The notes: generated by a model not told the origin, from the letters alone. A stretch of DNA of 64,000 nucleotides from Novispirillum itersonii subsp. itersonii ATCC 12639 (GCF_000381985.1 NZ_KB907337.1:633697-697696), one strand, 5' to 3'; positions 35,725 to 46,863 are shown, counted from the stretch's first letter. Made by a program: numbers and translations.

Positions 35725-37401
35725 TTAAAGCCCCCACAGAAACAGCACCAGAATCTGTGGCGCCAGAATCCGCAGGCACATCACCAGCGGGTAGACCGTG
35801 GCGTAGGCGACCGAAGCCGCCTCTGACGGCGACAGCGCCGCCGCAAAGGCCAGCGCCGGGGGATCCGTCATGCTGCCCGCCAGCACCCCGCACAGGGTCA
35901 GGTAATTCTGCTTCCAGATCAGGCGGGCGGCGATACCGACCACCAGCAGCGGCACCACGGTGATCAGGGCGGCCCAGCCCATCCAGTACACACCATCGCC
36001 GTTCAGCAGCACGTCGAAGAAGCGATCACCCGCATTCAGGCCGACCACGGCGAGGAACAGCACAATCCCCACCTCACGCAGGGCGTGGTTGGCGCTGGGC
36101 GGCATAAACCACACCAGCGGCCCCATATGCCCCAGCCGCGACAGCAGCAGCGCCGCCAGCAGCGGCCCCCCGGCCAGACCCAGACTGACCGGCGCGGGCA
36201 GCCCCGGCAGGGCAATCGGGATCGCCCCGATCAGCACCCCCAGCGCGATCCCCACAAAAATCGGCAGAATCTGCGCCTGCTGCAACGCCTTGCCGGTATT
36301 GCCCAGCAGCTTGGCGGCGGCGCGGATATGCTCTTCGGTGCCGATCACCTGCACGATATCGCCGAACTGAAGATGCAGCTGCGGCGAGGGCAGCAGCTCG
36401 ATCCCGCTGCGCGACACGCGGGAAATCACCACATCGCACTGCTGCAACAGGTTCAGGTCATCAACCGACTTGCCAAGGATTTTGGTGTTGGTGACCACCA
36501 GCCGGTCCCACTTCACCTCTTCGGTGCGGTCTTTCAGGTTGATGTCAGCGGCTTCCCCCAGAATAAGCTGCATCGCGTGCAGGGCCGGGGGGGTGCCGAC
36601 CAGAAACAGCACGTCGCCGCAGCGGAACCGGGTGTCCGGGTGCGGCACCTCGATATGGCCGTCAGCCTCCTGCCGCAGCACCCGCGACACCACCACGCCG
36701 TGATCGTGCAGACCGGGGATTTCCGACAGCGGCAGGCCGTCAAGATTGGGGTTGGTCAGGCGGACATTCAGGGTTTCCAGACCGTGGCGGCGGGCCTGCT
36801 GCCCGGCCTCAAACGCGTCACCCTCCGCCGCCGGTGACAGCCGGAACAGCATGCGGATCACCGCCATCGACAGCAGAATACCGGCGATGCCAAACGGATA
36901 CGCCACCGCATAGCCGGTCGGCAGCAGGGTCAGGGTTTCCTTACTGGCCCCCATCTGCGCCAGCATCTGCTGCCCTGCCGCCAGAGACGGCGTGTTGGTC
37001 ACCGCCCCGGAAAACAGGCCCAGCACCACCGGCAGCGGCAGACCGGCAAAAAAGAACACCGCGACCGCCATCACCGCCCCCAGAACGACAATAGAGGCCG
37101 CCATCAGGTTAAGTGGCAGGCCGACCCGTTTCAGGGCGCTGAAAAAGCCCGGCCCCACCTGCACCCCGATGGTGTAGACAAACAGGATCAGCCCGAATTC
37201 CTTCAGAAATTCCAGCACATGCGGGTCACCGCGCAGGCCGAGATGCCCCAGCACCAGCCCGGCGAACAGCACCCCGCCGACCCCCAGCCCGATACCCCGG
37301 ACCTTCACCGCACCCAGCGCCAGCCCGACCACCGCCGCCAGCGACAGGGCCAGAACCCCCTGCGCCACCGGATTGAGACCGGCGATCAACGATCCCAGCA
37401 T
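35725..37401 (-). CDS. YidE/YbjL/AspT-family putative transporter with RCK C-terminal domains
   Basis: A 558-residue inner-membrane protein of the aspartate-alanine exchanger family. Two membrane halves (residues about 10-170 and 385-555) each contain the duplicated AspT fold (FLKEFGLILFVYTIGVQVGPGFF; LREVGIVLFLAVVGLNAGDRFFD). The loop between them carries two TrkA_C/RCK_C domains (LPLSEIPGLHDHGVVVSRVLR..., FRCGDVLFLVGTPPALHAM; VISRVSRSGIELLPSPQLHLQFGD). The substrate is unknown; relatives exchange amino acids or dicarboxylates. A single gene, about 170 bases from prfC. Confidence 0.88.
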   Translation of the reverse strand: MLGSLIAGLNPVAQGVLALSLAAVVGLALGAVKVRGIGLGVGGVLFAGLVLGHLGLRGDPHVLEFLKEFGLILFVYTIGVQVGPGFFSALKRVGLPLNLMAASIVVLGAVMAVAVFFFAGLPLPVVLGLFSGAVTNTPSLAAGQQMLAQMGASKETLTLLPTGYAVAYPFGIAGILLSMAVIRMLFRLSPAAEGDAFEAGQQARRHGLETLNVRLTNPNLDGLPLSEIPGLHDHGVVVSRVLRQEADGHIEVPHPDTRFRCGDVLFLVGTPPALHAMQLILGEAADINLKDRTEEVKWDRLVVTNTKILGKSVDDLNLLQQCDVVISRVSRSGIELLPSPQLHLQFGDIVQVIGTEEHIRAAAKLLGNTGKALQQAQILPIFVGIALGVLIGAIPIALPGLPAPVSLGLAGGPLLAALLLSRLGHMGPLVWFMPPSANHALREVGIVLFLAVVGLNAGDRFFDVLLNGDGVYWMGWAALITVVPLLVVGIAARLIWKQNYLTLCGVLAGSMTDPPALAFAAALSPSEAASVAYATVYPLVMCLRILAPQILVLFLWGL

Positions 37402-37510
37402 TGAGACCTCCTAAAAACCCTGAGTGCTGTACTGATTTACCCACTCTTACGGTGCAGCGCAAAAAAAGCAAGCACACTGCGGTTACAGTGGCATGGTTTG
37501 CCCCGGGGGC

Positions 37511-37552
37511 CGAAAAACAGAAGGCCCCCCGCCGGAGACCGGACAGGGGGCC
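37511..37552 (-). terminator. Rho-independent terminator of prfC
   Basis: On the minus strand a GGCCCCC/GGGGGCC stem (37546-37552 with 37523-37529) with an inner CCGG/CCGG pair is followed by TTCTGTTTTT, 17 bases after the prfC stop. Confidence 0.85.
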
Positions 37553-37568
37553 CTGATAAAAGCAGATC

Positions 37569-39149
<1,581 letters not shown>

Positions 39150-39317
39150 TATCGGTGGCTTTGGTCTTCGGCGATGGCAAAACAGCGCACAGACCTACCG
39201 CACTCCGCGCCCCGGCGCAAGAACGCGATGGGCTGGCCCGGCCCCGGCCCGGCCTTAAACGGAAAAGGGCCGCCAGACCGGCAGCCCCCTTCGCGTGTCA
39301 CCGGGCCCGGCGGGCCA

Positions 39318-40160
39318 TCAGCCCGCGCCCAGCGTGCCGCCGGTATACCCCGGCTTAGACACGGCATAAACGCCGCGCTGGCTGGGAATCGGCTTGAAGC
39401 GGTCAGAAATACCGAGAACGGTTTCCGCCCCGCCCAGATACAGCACCCCGTCATCATTCATCTGACGGGAGATGTTATCGAGCACCACACCCTTGGTTTC
39501 CTGATCGAAGTAGATTAGCACGTTGCGGCAGAACACCACATCAAAGCTGCCAAGCGCCCCAAGGTCCCCCAGCAGGTTCCATTCCTTGTACTGCACCATG
39601 GCACGGATGCCGGGGTCAATTTCCCACTGGTCATCGCGCTTTTTAAAGTACTTGACCAGCATCTGGATCGGCAGGCCGCGCTGCACTTCAAACTGGCTGT
39701 ACAGACCGGCGCGGGCTTTCTGAAGGATCTCGCGGGAAATGTCGGTGCCGACGATCTCGGTCTTCCAGCCCGCCAGCTTTGCCGCTTCTTCCTTCAGGAT
39801 CATCGCCAGCGAATACGGCTCCTGCCCCGAAGAGGCGGCCGCACACCAGATGCGGAACGACTTTTTGGTGGCCCGGGTCGCCAGCAGGTTGGGAAGCACA
39901 ATCTGCCGGAACTGGTCAAACGGCTTCTGATCGCGGAAGAAGAACGACTCATTGGTCGTCATCGCTTCCGTGACATCCACCGCCAGGGCCTCGTCACGCT
40001 TGCGCAGTTGTGCCACCAGCTCTTCCAGACCTTTATAGCCCCGCTTGCGGGCCACCGGCATCAGCCGGCTTTCCAGCAGGTAGGACTTGTCCTTCGTCAG
40101 GACCAGCCCGGAGCGGTCCTTCAGCATTTTGGCGAGGAAATCAAAATCTTCTGGCTTCAT
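39318..40160 (-). CDS. cheR: Chemoreceptor methyltransferase CheR
   Basis: Methylates glutamates of chemoreceptors using S-adenosylmethionine, setting adaptation together with CheB. The 280 residues have the N-terminal helical domain (LVLTKDKSYLLESRL, MTTNESFFFRD) and the SAM-binding domain (RIWCAAASSGQEPYSLAM, IVGTDIS, FDVVFCRNVLIYFD). The start lies two bases after the cheB stop, so the two are translationally coupled. It is the last gene of the minus-strand cheA-cheY-cheB-cheR cluster. Confidence 0.96.
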   Translation of the reverse strand: MKPEDFDFLAKMLKDRSGLVLTKDKSYLLESRLMPVARKRGYKGLEELVAQLRKRDEALAVDVTEAMTTNESFFFRDQKPFDQFRQIVLPNLLATRATKKSFRIWCAAASSGQEPYSLAMILKEEAAKLAGWKTEIVGTDISREILQKARAGLYSQFEVQRGLPIQMLVKYFKKRDDQWEIDPGIRAMVQYKEWNLLGDLGALGSFDVVFCRNVLIYFDQETKGVVLDNISRQMNDDGVLYLGGAETVLGISDRFKPIPSQRGVYAVSKPGYTGGTLGAG

Positions 40161-40162
40161 GC

Positions 40163-41461
40163 TCAGGCGCGCCTTGTGGCGGTTTTATAGATGTAATCAG
40201 CAACGTCAGCGATCGGCAGAATGGCACTGCACGCCCCGGTATTGGCGGTGGCGCCGGGCATGCCCCAGACCACGCTGGAGGCTTCATCCTGCGCGATCAG
40301 GGTGCCGCCGGCATCGGCGATCACCCGCCCGCCCTTGGCACCGTCAGACCCCATGCCGGTCAGCACGCAGGCCAGCACCCGGCGGCCATAGGCCGCACTG
40401 ACCGACCGGAACAGCGGGTCAACCGCAGGCCGGCAGAAGTTTTCCGGCGGGCCCTTATCCAGCTTGATGACCTTTTCGCCCCCCCTGACCTCCACCGTCA
40501 TGTGGAAGTCGCCGGGGGCGATATAGACACGGCCACCCTCGATCTTTTCCCCATCCTGCCCCTCACGCGCCACCAGACCGGCGATGCGGCTGATGTGTTC
40601 GGCCAGAATGGTGGTGAAGGTCGCGGGCATGTGCTGGGTGATCAGGATCGGCTGGGCAATACCGCCGGACTTCTTCAGCCCGCCGAGAACCGTGAACAGC
40701 GCCTGCGGTCCGCCGGTGGAACTGCCGATAACAACGACATCGGGCCGTTCCGTCCCGGCCTGCCGCAGGGTGATCGGCTGGGTCGGCGACAGCAGGCTGT
40801 GATGCCCGCCGCCTGCCGCCGGTGCCGGTCGCGCCGCGTTGAACGGCGTGCGGGCTGCGGTCGCAGGGGCTGCCGGAGACGCAGGTGCAGACGGTGTCGG
40901 CGCCGCCGACGCCGCAGGACGGCTGAACGGGGTATGCCCCGCGCTGCCCCCGGAAACCGACTGCTGGGCACTGAACGACCGCTTGGCGGAGCCGGACCCG
41001 ATGCCGGTGCCGCGCCGGGCGGACAGCCCCAGTGCCTTGACCTTATCCACCAGCATGGTGCGGAAATCGCTGGCCCCGGTCAGTTCGCGCGAGGAACTCG
41101 GCTTCGGGATGTAATCCGTCGCCCCCAGCTCCATCGCCCGGATACTGATCTCGGCATTCTTCTGCGTCAGGGTTGACGACATCAGAACCCGCACCCCGGG
41201 GTGCTTTTCCAGAATTTTGGGAAGGGCTTCAAGCCCGTCCATCACCGGCATTTCGATATCAAGGACGATCACCTCGATATCCATGCGGTCAAGGGTCTGT
41301 AACGCGCTCTGACCATTTCCGACAGAGGCGACAACCTTGATTGACGGATCGCTTTCCAGCATCCGGGTCTCAAGCCCACGCACGACAGCAGAATCATCCA
41401 CCACCATCACGCGGTACGGCTCGGCAGCTCCACCTGCCCCGGTGTCCCTGTTCAAGGACAA
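40163..41461 (-). CDS. cheB: Chemotaxis methylesterase/response regulator CheB
   Basis: Removes methyl groups from chemoreceptors when phosphorylated by CheA. The receiver domain (about residues 15-140; VMVVDDSAVVRG, phospho-Asp68 in VLDIEMPVMDG, and Lys in YIPKPSS) is joined by a long Ala/Pro/Ser-rich linker of about 85 residues to the methylesterase domain. That domain has the Ser motif GSSTGGPQAL, the His in TQHMPATF and the Asp in LTGMGSDGAKG. At 432 residues it is longer than the E. coli enzyme mainly because of the linker. Confidence 0.96.
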   Translation of the reverse strand: MSLNRDTGAGGAAEPYRVMVVDDSAVVRGLETRMLESDPSIKVVASVGNGQSALQTLDRMDIEVIVLDIEMPVMDGLEALPKILEKHPGVRVLMSSTLTQKNAEISIRAMELGATDYIPKPSSSRELTGASDFRTMLVDKVKALGLSARRGTGIGSGSAKRSFSAQQSVSGGSAGHTPFSRPAASAAPTPSAPASPAAPATAARTPFNAARPAPAAGGGHHSLLSPTQPITLRQAGTERPDVVVIGSSTGGPQALFTVLGGLKKSGGIAQPILITQHMPATFTTILAEHISRIAGLVAREGQDGEKIEGGRVYIAPGDFHMTVEVRGGEKVIKLDKGPPENFCRPAVDPLFRSVSAAYGRRVLACVLTGMGSDGAKGGRVIADAGGTLIAQDEASSVVWGMPGATANTGACSAILPIADVADYIYKTATRRA

Positions 41462-41788
41462 ATCACGCCTCCCCTGTTAAAATCCCCGGTGACCTGTCCG
41501 GCCCGGATTATCTGTACAGCCTGTAAAAACAGTGACGCCTGAAGACCCGACATCCCAGACCACCGGCACGCTGCCAGATACCGCCTGCACAGCAGACTGT
41601 GTACCCTGATCTTTACATCCCGCCGCCCCCGGACCCTGCAAGTCCCGGCGCAGCCGCTTTTACGGTGCGCCCCGGCCCGGAAAACCCGGCGCCCACATCA
41701 GGGCCCGGATGACGGAACAGGACACACGTTTCCCGTCAGGGCACCCCGCAGCACGGCAAGCGGTCTGCGGCATCCCCTTCAGGGTCGA
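41462..41788. other. Intergenic region between cheY and cheB
   Basis: These 327 bases between two minus-strand che genes hold no recognised gene. The length suggests a separate promoter for cheB-cheR, but no sigma-factor site could be assigned. Confidence 0.45.
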
Positions 41789-42160
41789 TCAGTCGTCCAG
41801 CAGGCCAACCTGCGAGAACTTCGCCTGCAGAATTTCGCTGTCGAACGGCTTCATGATGTATTCATTCGCACCGGCTTCAATCGCTTCCTGAATGTGAGCG
41901 ATATCATTCTCGGTGGTGCAGAACACCACGACCGGACGGTCACCCCCCGGCAGATCCCGCAGGGCCCGCAGGAATTCGATCCCGTTCATGACCGGCATGT
42001 TCCAGTCAAGCAGGACCGCATCCGGCAGCTCCTTCTTGCAGGCGTCCAGAGCGCCCTGACCGTCTTCAGCCTCCAGCGTGCTGAATGACAGCTCCTGAAG
42101 GATTTTCTTGGCAACCATGCGGATGACCTTGGAGTCATCAACAATCAGACACGACTTCAT
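41789..42160 (-). CDS. cheY: CheY-like single-domain response regulator
   Basis: A 123-residue receiver protein with the acidic pocket (IVDDSKVIRM), phospho-Asp52 (LLDWNMPVMNG), Thr in FCTTEND and Lys in YIMKPFD. Its place between cheA and cheB makes it the motor-binding or signal-termination CheY of this system. The IHEAI-like helix and MKPFD end are typical of alphaproteobacterial CheY. About 265 bases separate it from cheA. Confidence 0.92.
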   Translation of the reverse strand: MKSCLIVDDSKVIRMVAKKILQELSFSTLEAEDGQGALDACKKELPDAVLLDWNMPVMNGIEFLRALRDLPGGDRPVVVFCTTENDIAHIQEAIEAGANEYIMKPFDSEILQAKFSQVGLLDD

Positions 42161-42392
42161 GCTTCTCCGAGCCCCGTATCGGGTTCCCTGACCGGATCAG
42201 GCCTGCGGCAGTACCGCAGCCGTCGCCAGCATCCTGTATATCTCTGACATGGCAGATGAAACCTGCACAGCCAAGCATAACGATATCAACACAGACTGTC
42301 TTGGCAGAACTTGGTCCCGGCAGCAAAAAACGCGTCTGGCCCCGGACAGGTCACGTTTCCGCCGGGCCCGGCCCGGCGACTGACGGCGGGAC

Positions 42393-42419
42393 CGGGGGCG
42401 GGATCTCTGCCCGCCCCCG
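42393..42419 (-). terminator. GC-rich hairpin after cheA
   Basis: A perfect 10-bp stem (42393-42402 with 42410-42419) lies 7 bases downstream of the cheA stop. No T-tract follows on the minus strand, so it may attenuate transcription into cheY rather than stop it. The rest of 42161-42392 shows no gene. Confidence 0.45.
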
Positions 42420-42425
42420 TCCGCA

Positions 42426-45266
42426 TCAGCCAGCCGTGCTGCCGATGATGTGCCCCAGCGTGGTGAGCAGGGAGTCACGGTCAAACTTGGCGACATAGTC
42501 GTCAAAGCCGACCTGACGGCCCCGTTCAAAGTCACGCTCGGTCGCATGCGACGACAGGGCGATCAGCGGAATGGTGTTGAAACGGTCATCGCCGCGCACG
42601 GCCTCGGCAAATTCGAAGCCATCCATCCCCGGCATTTCGATGTCAGAGACGATGCAGTCGAACCGCAGGCCACCGTCGAGCATGCCAAGCGCCCGCTCGG
42701 CACTTTCCACCGCCGTCACGTCATACCCCGACACCGACAGCAGCGGGGTCAGCAGGTTGCGGAAGAACGGGCTGTCGTCGATCAGCAGCACCGCCCGGCC
42801 AGACGTGGCGCGGCTGTTGTCCGGCAGGGCCTGATGCGCCCCGAACCAGTCGCCGAAGGCGGCGGTCAGGTAATAGCCGGTGTCGATAACGTCGGTCGCC
42901 TTGTCGCCGATGATCGCGGTGCCGATGATGCCCGGCATTTCTGCCTTCAGCTCCACCTTCAGGCGGTCTTCGACGATATCGACGATCTCGTCAACCACCA
43001 GCCCCATCGAACGGTCGCGGTCAGAGAACACCAGGATCGGCTGGCGGCCTTCATTGCGCATGGTGTGCATGTCGGTGACGGTGACCAGCGGCATCAGCTG
43101 GCCACGGTACTGCACGACCGGCTTGCCGAAGGAGTATTCGACCTTGTCCAGCTCGATCTCTTCCAGACGGGCGACCAGTGCCAGCGGCACCGCCTTGAGC
43201 TCCGGCGTACCGGCGCGGAAGATGAGCAGGCTGGTCTGATCGTCGGTGCGCATGGCGGCATGGGTGGCTGCCGCTTCCTGCGAAGCGGTGGAGCCCATGG
43301 TGACCTCGCCGGTGGCGGTGGCGATACCGTTGGGATCAAGGATCATGATCACCGAGCCGTCACCGAGAATGGTGTTGCCCGAGAACATGTTGATATGGCG
43401 CAGGATCGGCGCAACCGGCTTGACCACGATTTCTTCGGTGTCGAACACGCGGTCAACGATAATCCCGAAGGTGTAGGTGCCGACCTGCGTCACCACAATG
43501 AAGGTTTCGCTGAGTTCGTTGTTCTCATCCGCCAGATTGGCGGCGATTTCCTGAATGTCGTCGTGGCGCAGCTTCAGCAGATTACCCAGCGACACCAGCG
43601 GCAGCAGGCGGTCACGCAGACGCAGCACCGGCGCCCGGTTGATCTTTTCGATCTTGGTTTCGGAATTGGCGGTGACACGCACCAGCTCCAGCACGCTGAT
43701 CTGCGGAATGGCGAAGCGTTCCACCGCGCATTCAACGATCAGGGCCGACACAATGGCCAGCGTCAGCGGGATCTTGATGGTGAAGGTGGTGCCACGGCCG
43801 GTATAGGTCTTCAGCTCGACCGTGCCGCCAATCTTTTCGATGTTGGTGCGCACCACGTCCATGCCGACGCCACGGCCCGACACGCTGGTGATCTTTTCGG
43901 CGGTGGAGAACCCGGCCTTGAAGATGAACTGCGCGACCTGCTGATCGTTCATCGAATCCAGATCGGTTTCGGTCGCCAGCCCGTTGGCAAGGGCCTTATC
44001 GCGGATGCGGTTGATGTTCAGGCCGCGCCCGTCGTCGGAAATCTCGATGATGATGTGACCGCCCTCGTGGAAGGCGTTCAGCTTGATCACCCCGGTTTCC
44101 GCCTTGCCGGAGGCCTTGCGGGTTTCCGGATCTTCCAGACCGTGGTCAGCGGAGTTACGGACCATGTGCGTCAGCGGATCCTTGATCAGCTCCAGCACCT
44201 GACGGTCCAGCTCGGTTTCCGCCCCGTACATCTGCAGGTCGATCTTCTTGCCGGTTTCAATCGACAGATCGCGGACGATACGCGGCAGTTTGGCCCAGGC
44301 ATTGCCGATCGGCTGCATGCGGGTCTTCATCACCCCTTCCTGCAGGTCGGTGGTGATGTGGGACAGGCGCTGCAGCGGCGCGGCGAATTCGGAATCGTCG
44401 CGGCCACGCACCATCTGCAGCAGCTGGTTACGGGTCAGCACCAGTTCCGACACCAGCGTCATCAGATTTTCGAGCAGATCGACGTTGACGCGGATGGTCT
44501 GGGAAGCGATGGCGGAATCCTTCGCGCCGCCTTCCCCGCCAGCCGGGGCAGGAGCCGCCCCGGTTTTCGCCGGAACCGCAGCCTTGCGGCCGGCCACCGG
44601 CGGCTCGTCATCGTCATCGGCAGCGGCATGGACCGGGGCAGCGACCGGCACCGGCACAGCCGCCGGAACCGGGGCCGCAGCCGGGCCGGTTTCCTTGGCG
44701 CGCTCGGCGGCCATCTCGGCTTCCAGCTCGCGGTCACTGGCGGCGCGCTTGCCCTGGGCCAGCGCGGCCTCCACCTCGGCCAGCAGCTCCGCCGCCACCG
44801 GGAAGCTGGGGGCGTCGTCAACCTCAGCGGCCGGGGCCTCTTCCACCGGGGCATCCGGGGCATGGGTAAAGGCGGCCATCGACACCGGGCGGCCTTCCGC
44901 CATGGCGTTAAGCATGTCGATCAGGTCACGGTCGTGACCTTCCGGCTCGGATTCGGTGGCTTCAAGGTGATTGAGAATTTCCTTAATGCGGTCGATCGAC
45001 GCCAAAATCAGCGTCACCGCATCGGCATTCACTTCCAGCTCGCCGTCACGGAACTTGCCGAGCACGTTTTCGCCGGAATGGGCCAGCGCTTCAAGGCGCG
45101 GCAGACCGAGGAAGCCGCAGGTCCCCTTAATGGTGTGAACCAGACGGAAGATATTGGACAGAATGTCCCGGTCGTTAGGGTTCTGCTCCAGATTCACCAG
45201 CTCGACGTCCAGCGTTGCCAGACTTTCAGCGGTTTCGGTCAAAAATTCACTGAGCAGGTCGTCCAT
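42426..45266 (-). CDS. cheA: Chemotaxis histidine kinase CheA with two CheW domains and a receiver
   Basis: A 946-residue chemotaxis kinase. Domains in order: HPt (residues 1-105, His44 in RLVHTIKGTCGFLG); Ala/Pro linker (about 106-245); dimerisation and HATPase (about 250-520; NSADHGLE, SDDGRGLN, GRGVGMDVV); a first CheW domain (about 520-660; ISVLELVRV, LPLVSLGNLL); a second CheW-like domain (about 690-810; LEEIELDKVEYSFG, QLMPLVTV); and a C-terminal receiver (about 830-946; LLIDDSPFFRN, phospho-acceptor in VSDIEMPGMDG). No P2 CheY-binding domain is evident. A separate cheW is absent from the cluster, so the doubled CheW part may replace it. It is the first gene of the minus-strand che cluster. 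Confidence 0.95.
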   Translation of the reverse strand: MDDLLSEFLTETAESLATLDVELVNLEQNPNDRDILSNIFRLVHTIKGTCGFLGLPRLEALAHSGENVLGKFRDGELEVNADAVTLILASIDRIKEILNHLEATESEPEGHDRDLIDMLNAMAEGRPVSMAAFTHAPDAPVEEAPAAEVDDAPSFPVAAELLAEVEAALAQGKRAASDRELEAEMAAERAKETGPAAAPVPAAVPVPVAAPVHAAADDDDEPPVAGRKAAVPAKTGAAPAPAGGEGGAKDSAIASQTIRVNVDLLENLMTLVSELVLTRNQLLQMVRGRDDSEFAAPLQRLSHITTDLQEGVMKTRMQPIGNAWAKLPRIVRDLSIETGKKIDLQMYGAETELDRQVLELIKDPLTHMVRNSADHGLEDPETRKASGKAETGVIKLNAFHEGGHIIIEISDDGRGLNINRIRDKALANGLATETDLDSMNDQQVAQFIFKAGFSTAEKITSVSGRGVGMDVVRTNIEKIGGTVELKTYTGRGTTFTIKIPLTLAIVSALIVECAVERFAIPQISVLELVRVTANSETKIEKINRAPVLRLRDRLLPLVSLGNLLKLRHDDIQEIAANLADENNELSETFIVVTQVGTYTFGIIVDRVFDTEEIVVKPVAPILRHINMFSGNTILGDGSVIMILDPNGIATATGEVTMGSTASQEAAATHAAMRTDDQTSLLIFRAGTPELKAVPLALVARLEEIELDKVEYSFGKPVVQYRGQLMPLVTVTDMHTMRNEGRQPILVFSDRDRSMGLVVDEIVDIVEDRLKVELKAEMPGIIGTAIIGDKATDVIDTGYYLTAAFGDWFGAHQALPDNSRATSGRAVLLIDDSPFFRNLLTPLLSVSGYDVTAVESAERALGMLDGGLRFDCIVSDIEMPGMDGFEFAEAVRGDDRFNTIPLIALSSHATERDFERGRQVGFDDYVAKFDRDSLLTTLGHIIGSTAG

Positions 45267-45735
45267 TCGTCACTCCCCGATGCCTTCCTAGGGGCCTGTC
45301 CACAGCAGGCCCGCCCACCCCGGATGATCGCCCCCGGCAATGAGCCAACCCAATTTCCCTCAGCGCATACCCCTGCGGCTGACCGCCCGCCCCGGACCCG
45401 GATCCCCTGCCCCGCGCCGCATGGGCCTTATGGCCTATGATCCGGCGTTTTCTTGAAACTGCATTTGCAGTTTTCGCGGCAGATCCCCTGTCCCCCGGGG
45501 TGTTTTCAGCGGCTCAGCCCGCATATTCCCTGCGTTTTGCAGAAAAAGGCAGCACTGATCTGTTGAGTGTTTGTATCACGGAACCTGCAGAAGCAGAAGA
45601 AAACTGTGATTTCCGTTCCGCATTAGCAACAACTTTATCCCCCAAAGCGGGATTTCAGATAAAATTTGTTCGTAAAAAGGGCAGTTCTCTTTTTGAAAAT
45701 CATTTTAAATCAAAGCAATAAACAACGATCCATCC
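45267..45735. other. Intergenic region before cheA, AT-rich on its right side
   Basis: This gap of 469 bases lies between chpT and cheA, both on the minus strand. The right part (45540-45735) is markedly AT-richer than the neighbours. A 94-codon plus-strand frame (45437-45721) crosses it but has no ribosome site and no family resemblance, so it is not called as a gene. The cheA promoter should lie here. Confidence 0.4.
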
Positions 45736-46395
45736 TCAATCTTCATATGCAGTTATGACGGTGACAAGATGGGCTGCGCCCGACCCGGTTTCGCAACGGA
45801 TTCCGCCGCCGACCAGCACCCCCAGCACCGCCAGCGGCGCGGTGCGCGGCGACAGCGCCGTCAGGTCGCCGGTCAGCACCGCCCGCACCTCGTCGGTCAG
45901 CGTCACCGCGCCGCTGCGGGCCCCGAACACAAAGCCGTCCGCCCCGTCTTCGGCCACCACCAGCTCGCCGCCGGTGCGCAGCAGGTCAAAGGCGGCCAGC
46001 GCCCCCAGCAACACCCCTTGCACCTGCCGGTCACTGAGCAGCCGGGCCGCATCAATCCGCCACTGAAGGCTGACCGGCGTCCCGCTGGCGGCGACAAAGC
46101 CCTGCACCATCCGCCGCAGCTCATCCGCCCGCAGGGCCGACCCGGCCACCACCCCGAAGGCCAGCCGCATGTATTTCAGCCGGATGGCCGCAGCCTCGGC
46201 GGAATGGCGCAGCAGGGCGGCCGTCTCGGTGATAAAGGCGGGGTCAGTTTCGTCCGCCAGCAGTTCGATCCCGGCGTTCAGCGCCCCCACCGGCCCGGCC
46301 AGATCGTGGCACAGCCGGGTCGAGACGGCGGAGGACAGCCGCACCTGATCAGCCGGAAAGGCCGCGGCGGTACCCAAAACGGTTTCAAGGCTCAC
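45736..46395 (-). CDS. chpT: Histidine phosphotransferase ChpT
   Basis: Phosphotransferase that passes phosphate from CckA to CtrA and CpdR in the alphaproteobacterial cell-cycle or motility pathway. The key motif is SSAVSTRLCHDLAGPVGAL, with the phospho-His at residue 30, followed by a degenerate kinase-like C-terminal domain. The GTG at 46395 is preferred to the ATG 16 codons upstream because GGAGG lies 8 bases before it and the family starts here. It is divergent from the DUF3553 gene and upstream of cheA, which fits CtrA control of motility in this group. Confidence 0.9.
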   Translation of the reverse strand: MSLETVLGTAAAFPADQVRLSSAVSTRLCHDLAGPVGALNAGIELLADETDPAFITETAALLRHSAEAAAIRLKYMRLAFGVVAGSALRADELRRMVQGFVAASGTPVSLQWRIDAARLLSDRQVQGVLLGALAAFDLLRTGGELVVAEDGADGFVFGARSGAVTLTDEVRAVLTGDLTALSPRTAPLAVLGVLVGGGIRCETGSGAAHLVTVITAYED

Positions 46396-46564
46396 AGGTG
46401 GACCCTCCCTGACAGGACCAAAGCAGATCTTACAGTGATACAAAGACTTGCCGCCGGAAACCCGGCGTCGGCAGTCCGATTACAAGACAACAGTTAACAG
46501 TCCGGAAATCACCGTGTACTCTCCCGCCATATTCAGACCGGACCCCAGCCTTATAAAGCCTGCC

Positions 46565-46624
46565 TGCCAGGCTTGTTGCCAGCCTTGTTGCCAGCTTCGT
46601 TGCCAGCTTCGTTGCCAGTTTCGT
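46565..46624. repeat. Five tandem 12-bp repeats before the DUF3553 gene
   Basis: Five units of TGCCAG(G/C)(C/T)T(T/C)GT run from 46565 to 46624; units 3 and 4 are identical. In one frame they read Leu-Pro-Ala-Ser repeats and are open into the DUF3553 start, but no start with a good ribosome site precedes them. They are likely non-coding and lie in the divergent promoter region of chpT and the DUF3553 gene. Confidence 0.85.
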
Positions 46625-46641
46625 TGAAGGATATCGCCGTC

Positions 46642-46857
46642 ATGTCATTCTTTCTGCTGCCCGGCACCTGGGTGCGGCTGCCCACCCAACCCGACTGGGG
46701 TCTGGGTCAGGTTCAGTCTGCCATCGGATACCGGGTCACGGTCAACTTTGAAAACGCAGGAAAGCGGCTGGTGAACACCCGGGAAGTGGTACTCGACGTC
46801 GTCGATGACGCGGAAATGGACCGTCTGTACGGCCCGCCGCCGTCAAAACTGGGCTGA
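46642..46857 (+). CDS. DUF3553-family small protein
   Basis: A 71-residue protein with the DUF3553 pattern: LLPGTWVRLPTQPDWGLGQVQS and VTVNFENAGKRLVNTREVVL. This resembles the small beta-barrel (CarD/Tudor-like) domain found at the end of UvrD-type helicases, and it may bind protein or nucleic acid. The start at 46642 has GAAGGA about 10 bases upstream. It is six bases before the DUF2478 gene, so the two are one operon, a pairing typical of Rhodospirillales. Confidence 0.85.
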   Translation: MSFFLLPGTWVRLPTQPDWGLGQVQSAIGYRVTVNFENAGKRLVNTREVVLDVVDDAEMDRLYGPPPSKLG

Positions 46858-46863
46858 GGGCAC

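Noticed and set aside
42450-45440. Plus-strand open frame of 996 codons
   Set aside because: It is antisense to cheA, which has every expected domain; the translation is Arg/His/Gly/Gln-rich with no family motif.
45437-45721. Plus-strand 94-codon frame between cheA and chpT
   Set aside because: No ribosome site and no family likeness; it crosses the presumed cheA promoter region.
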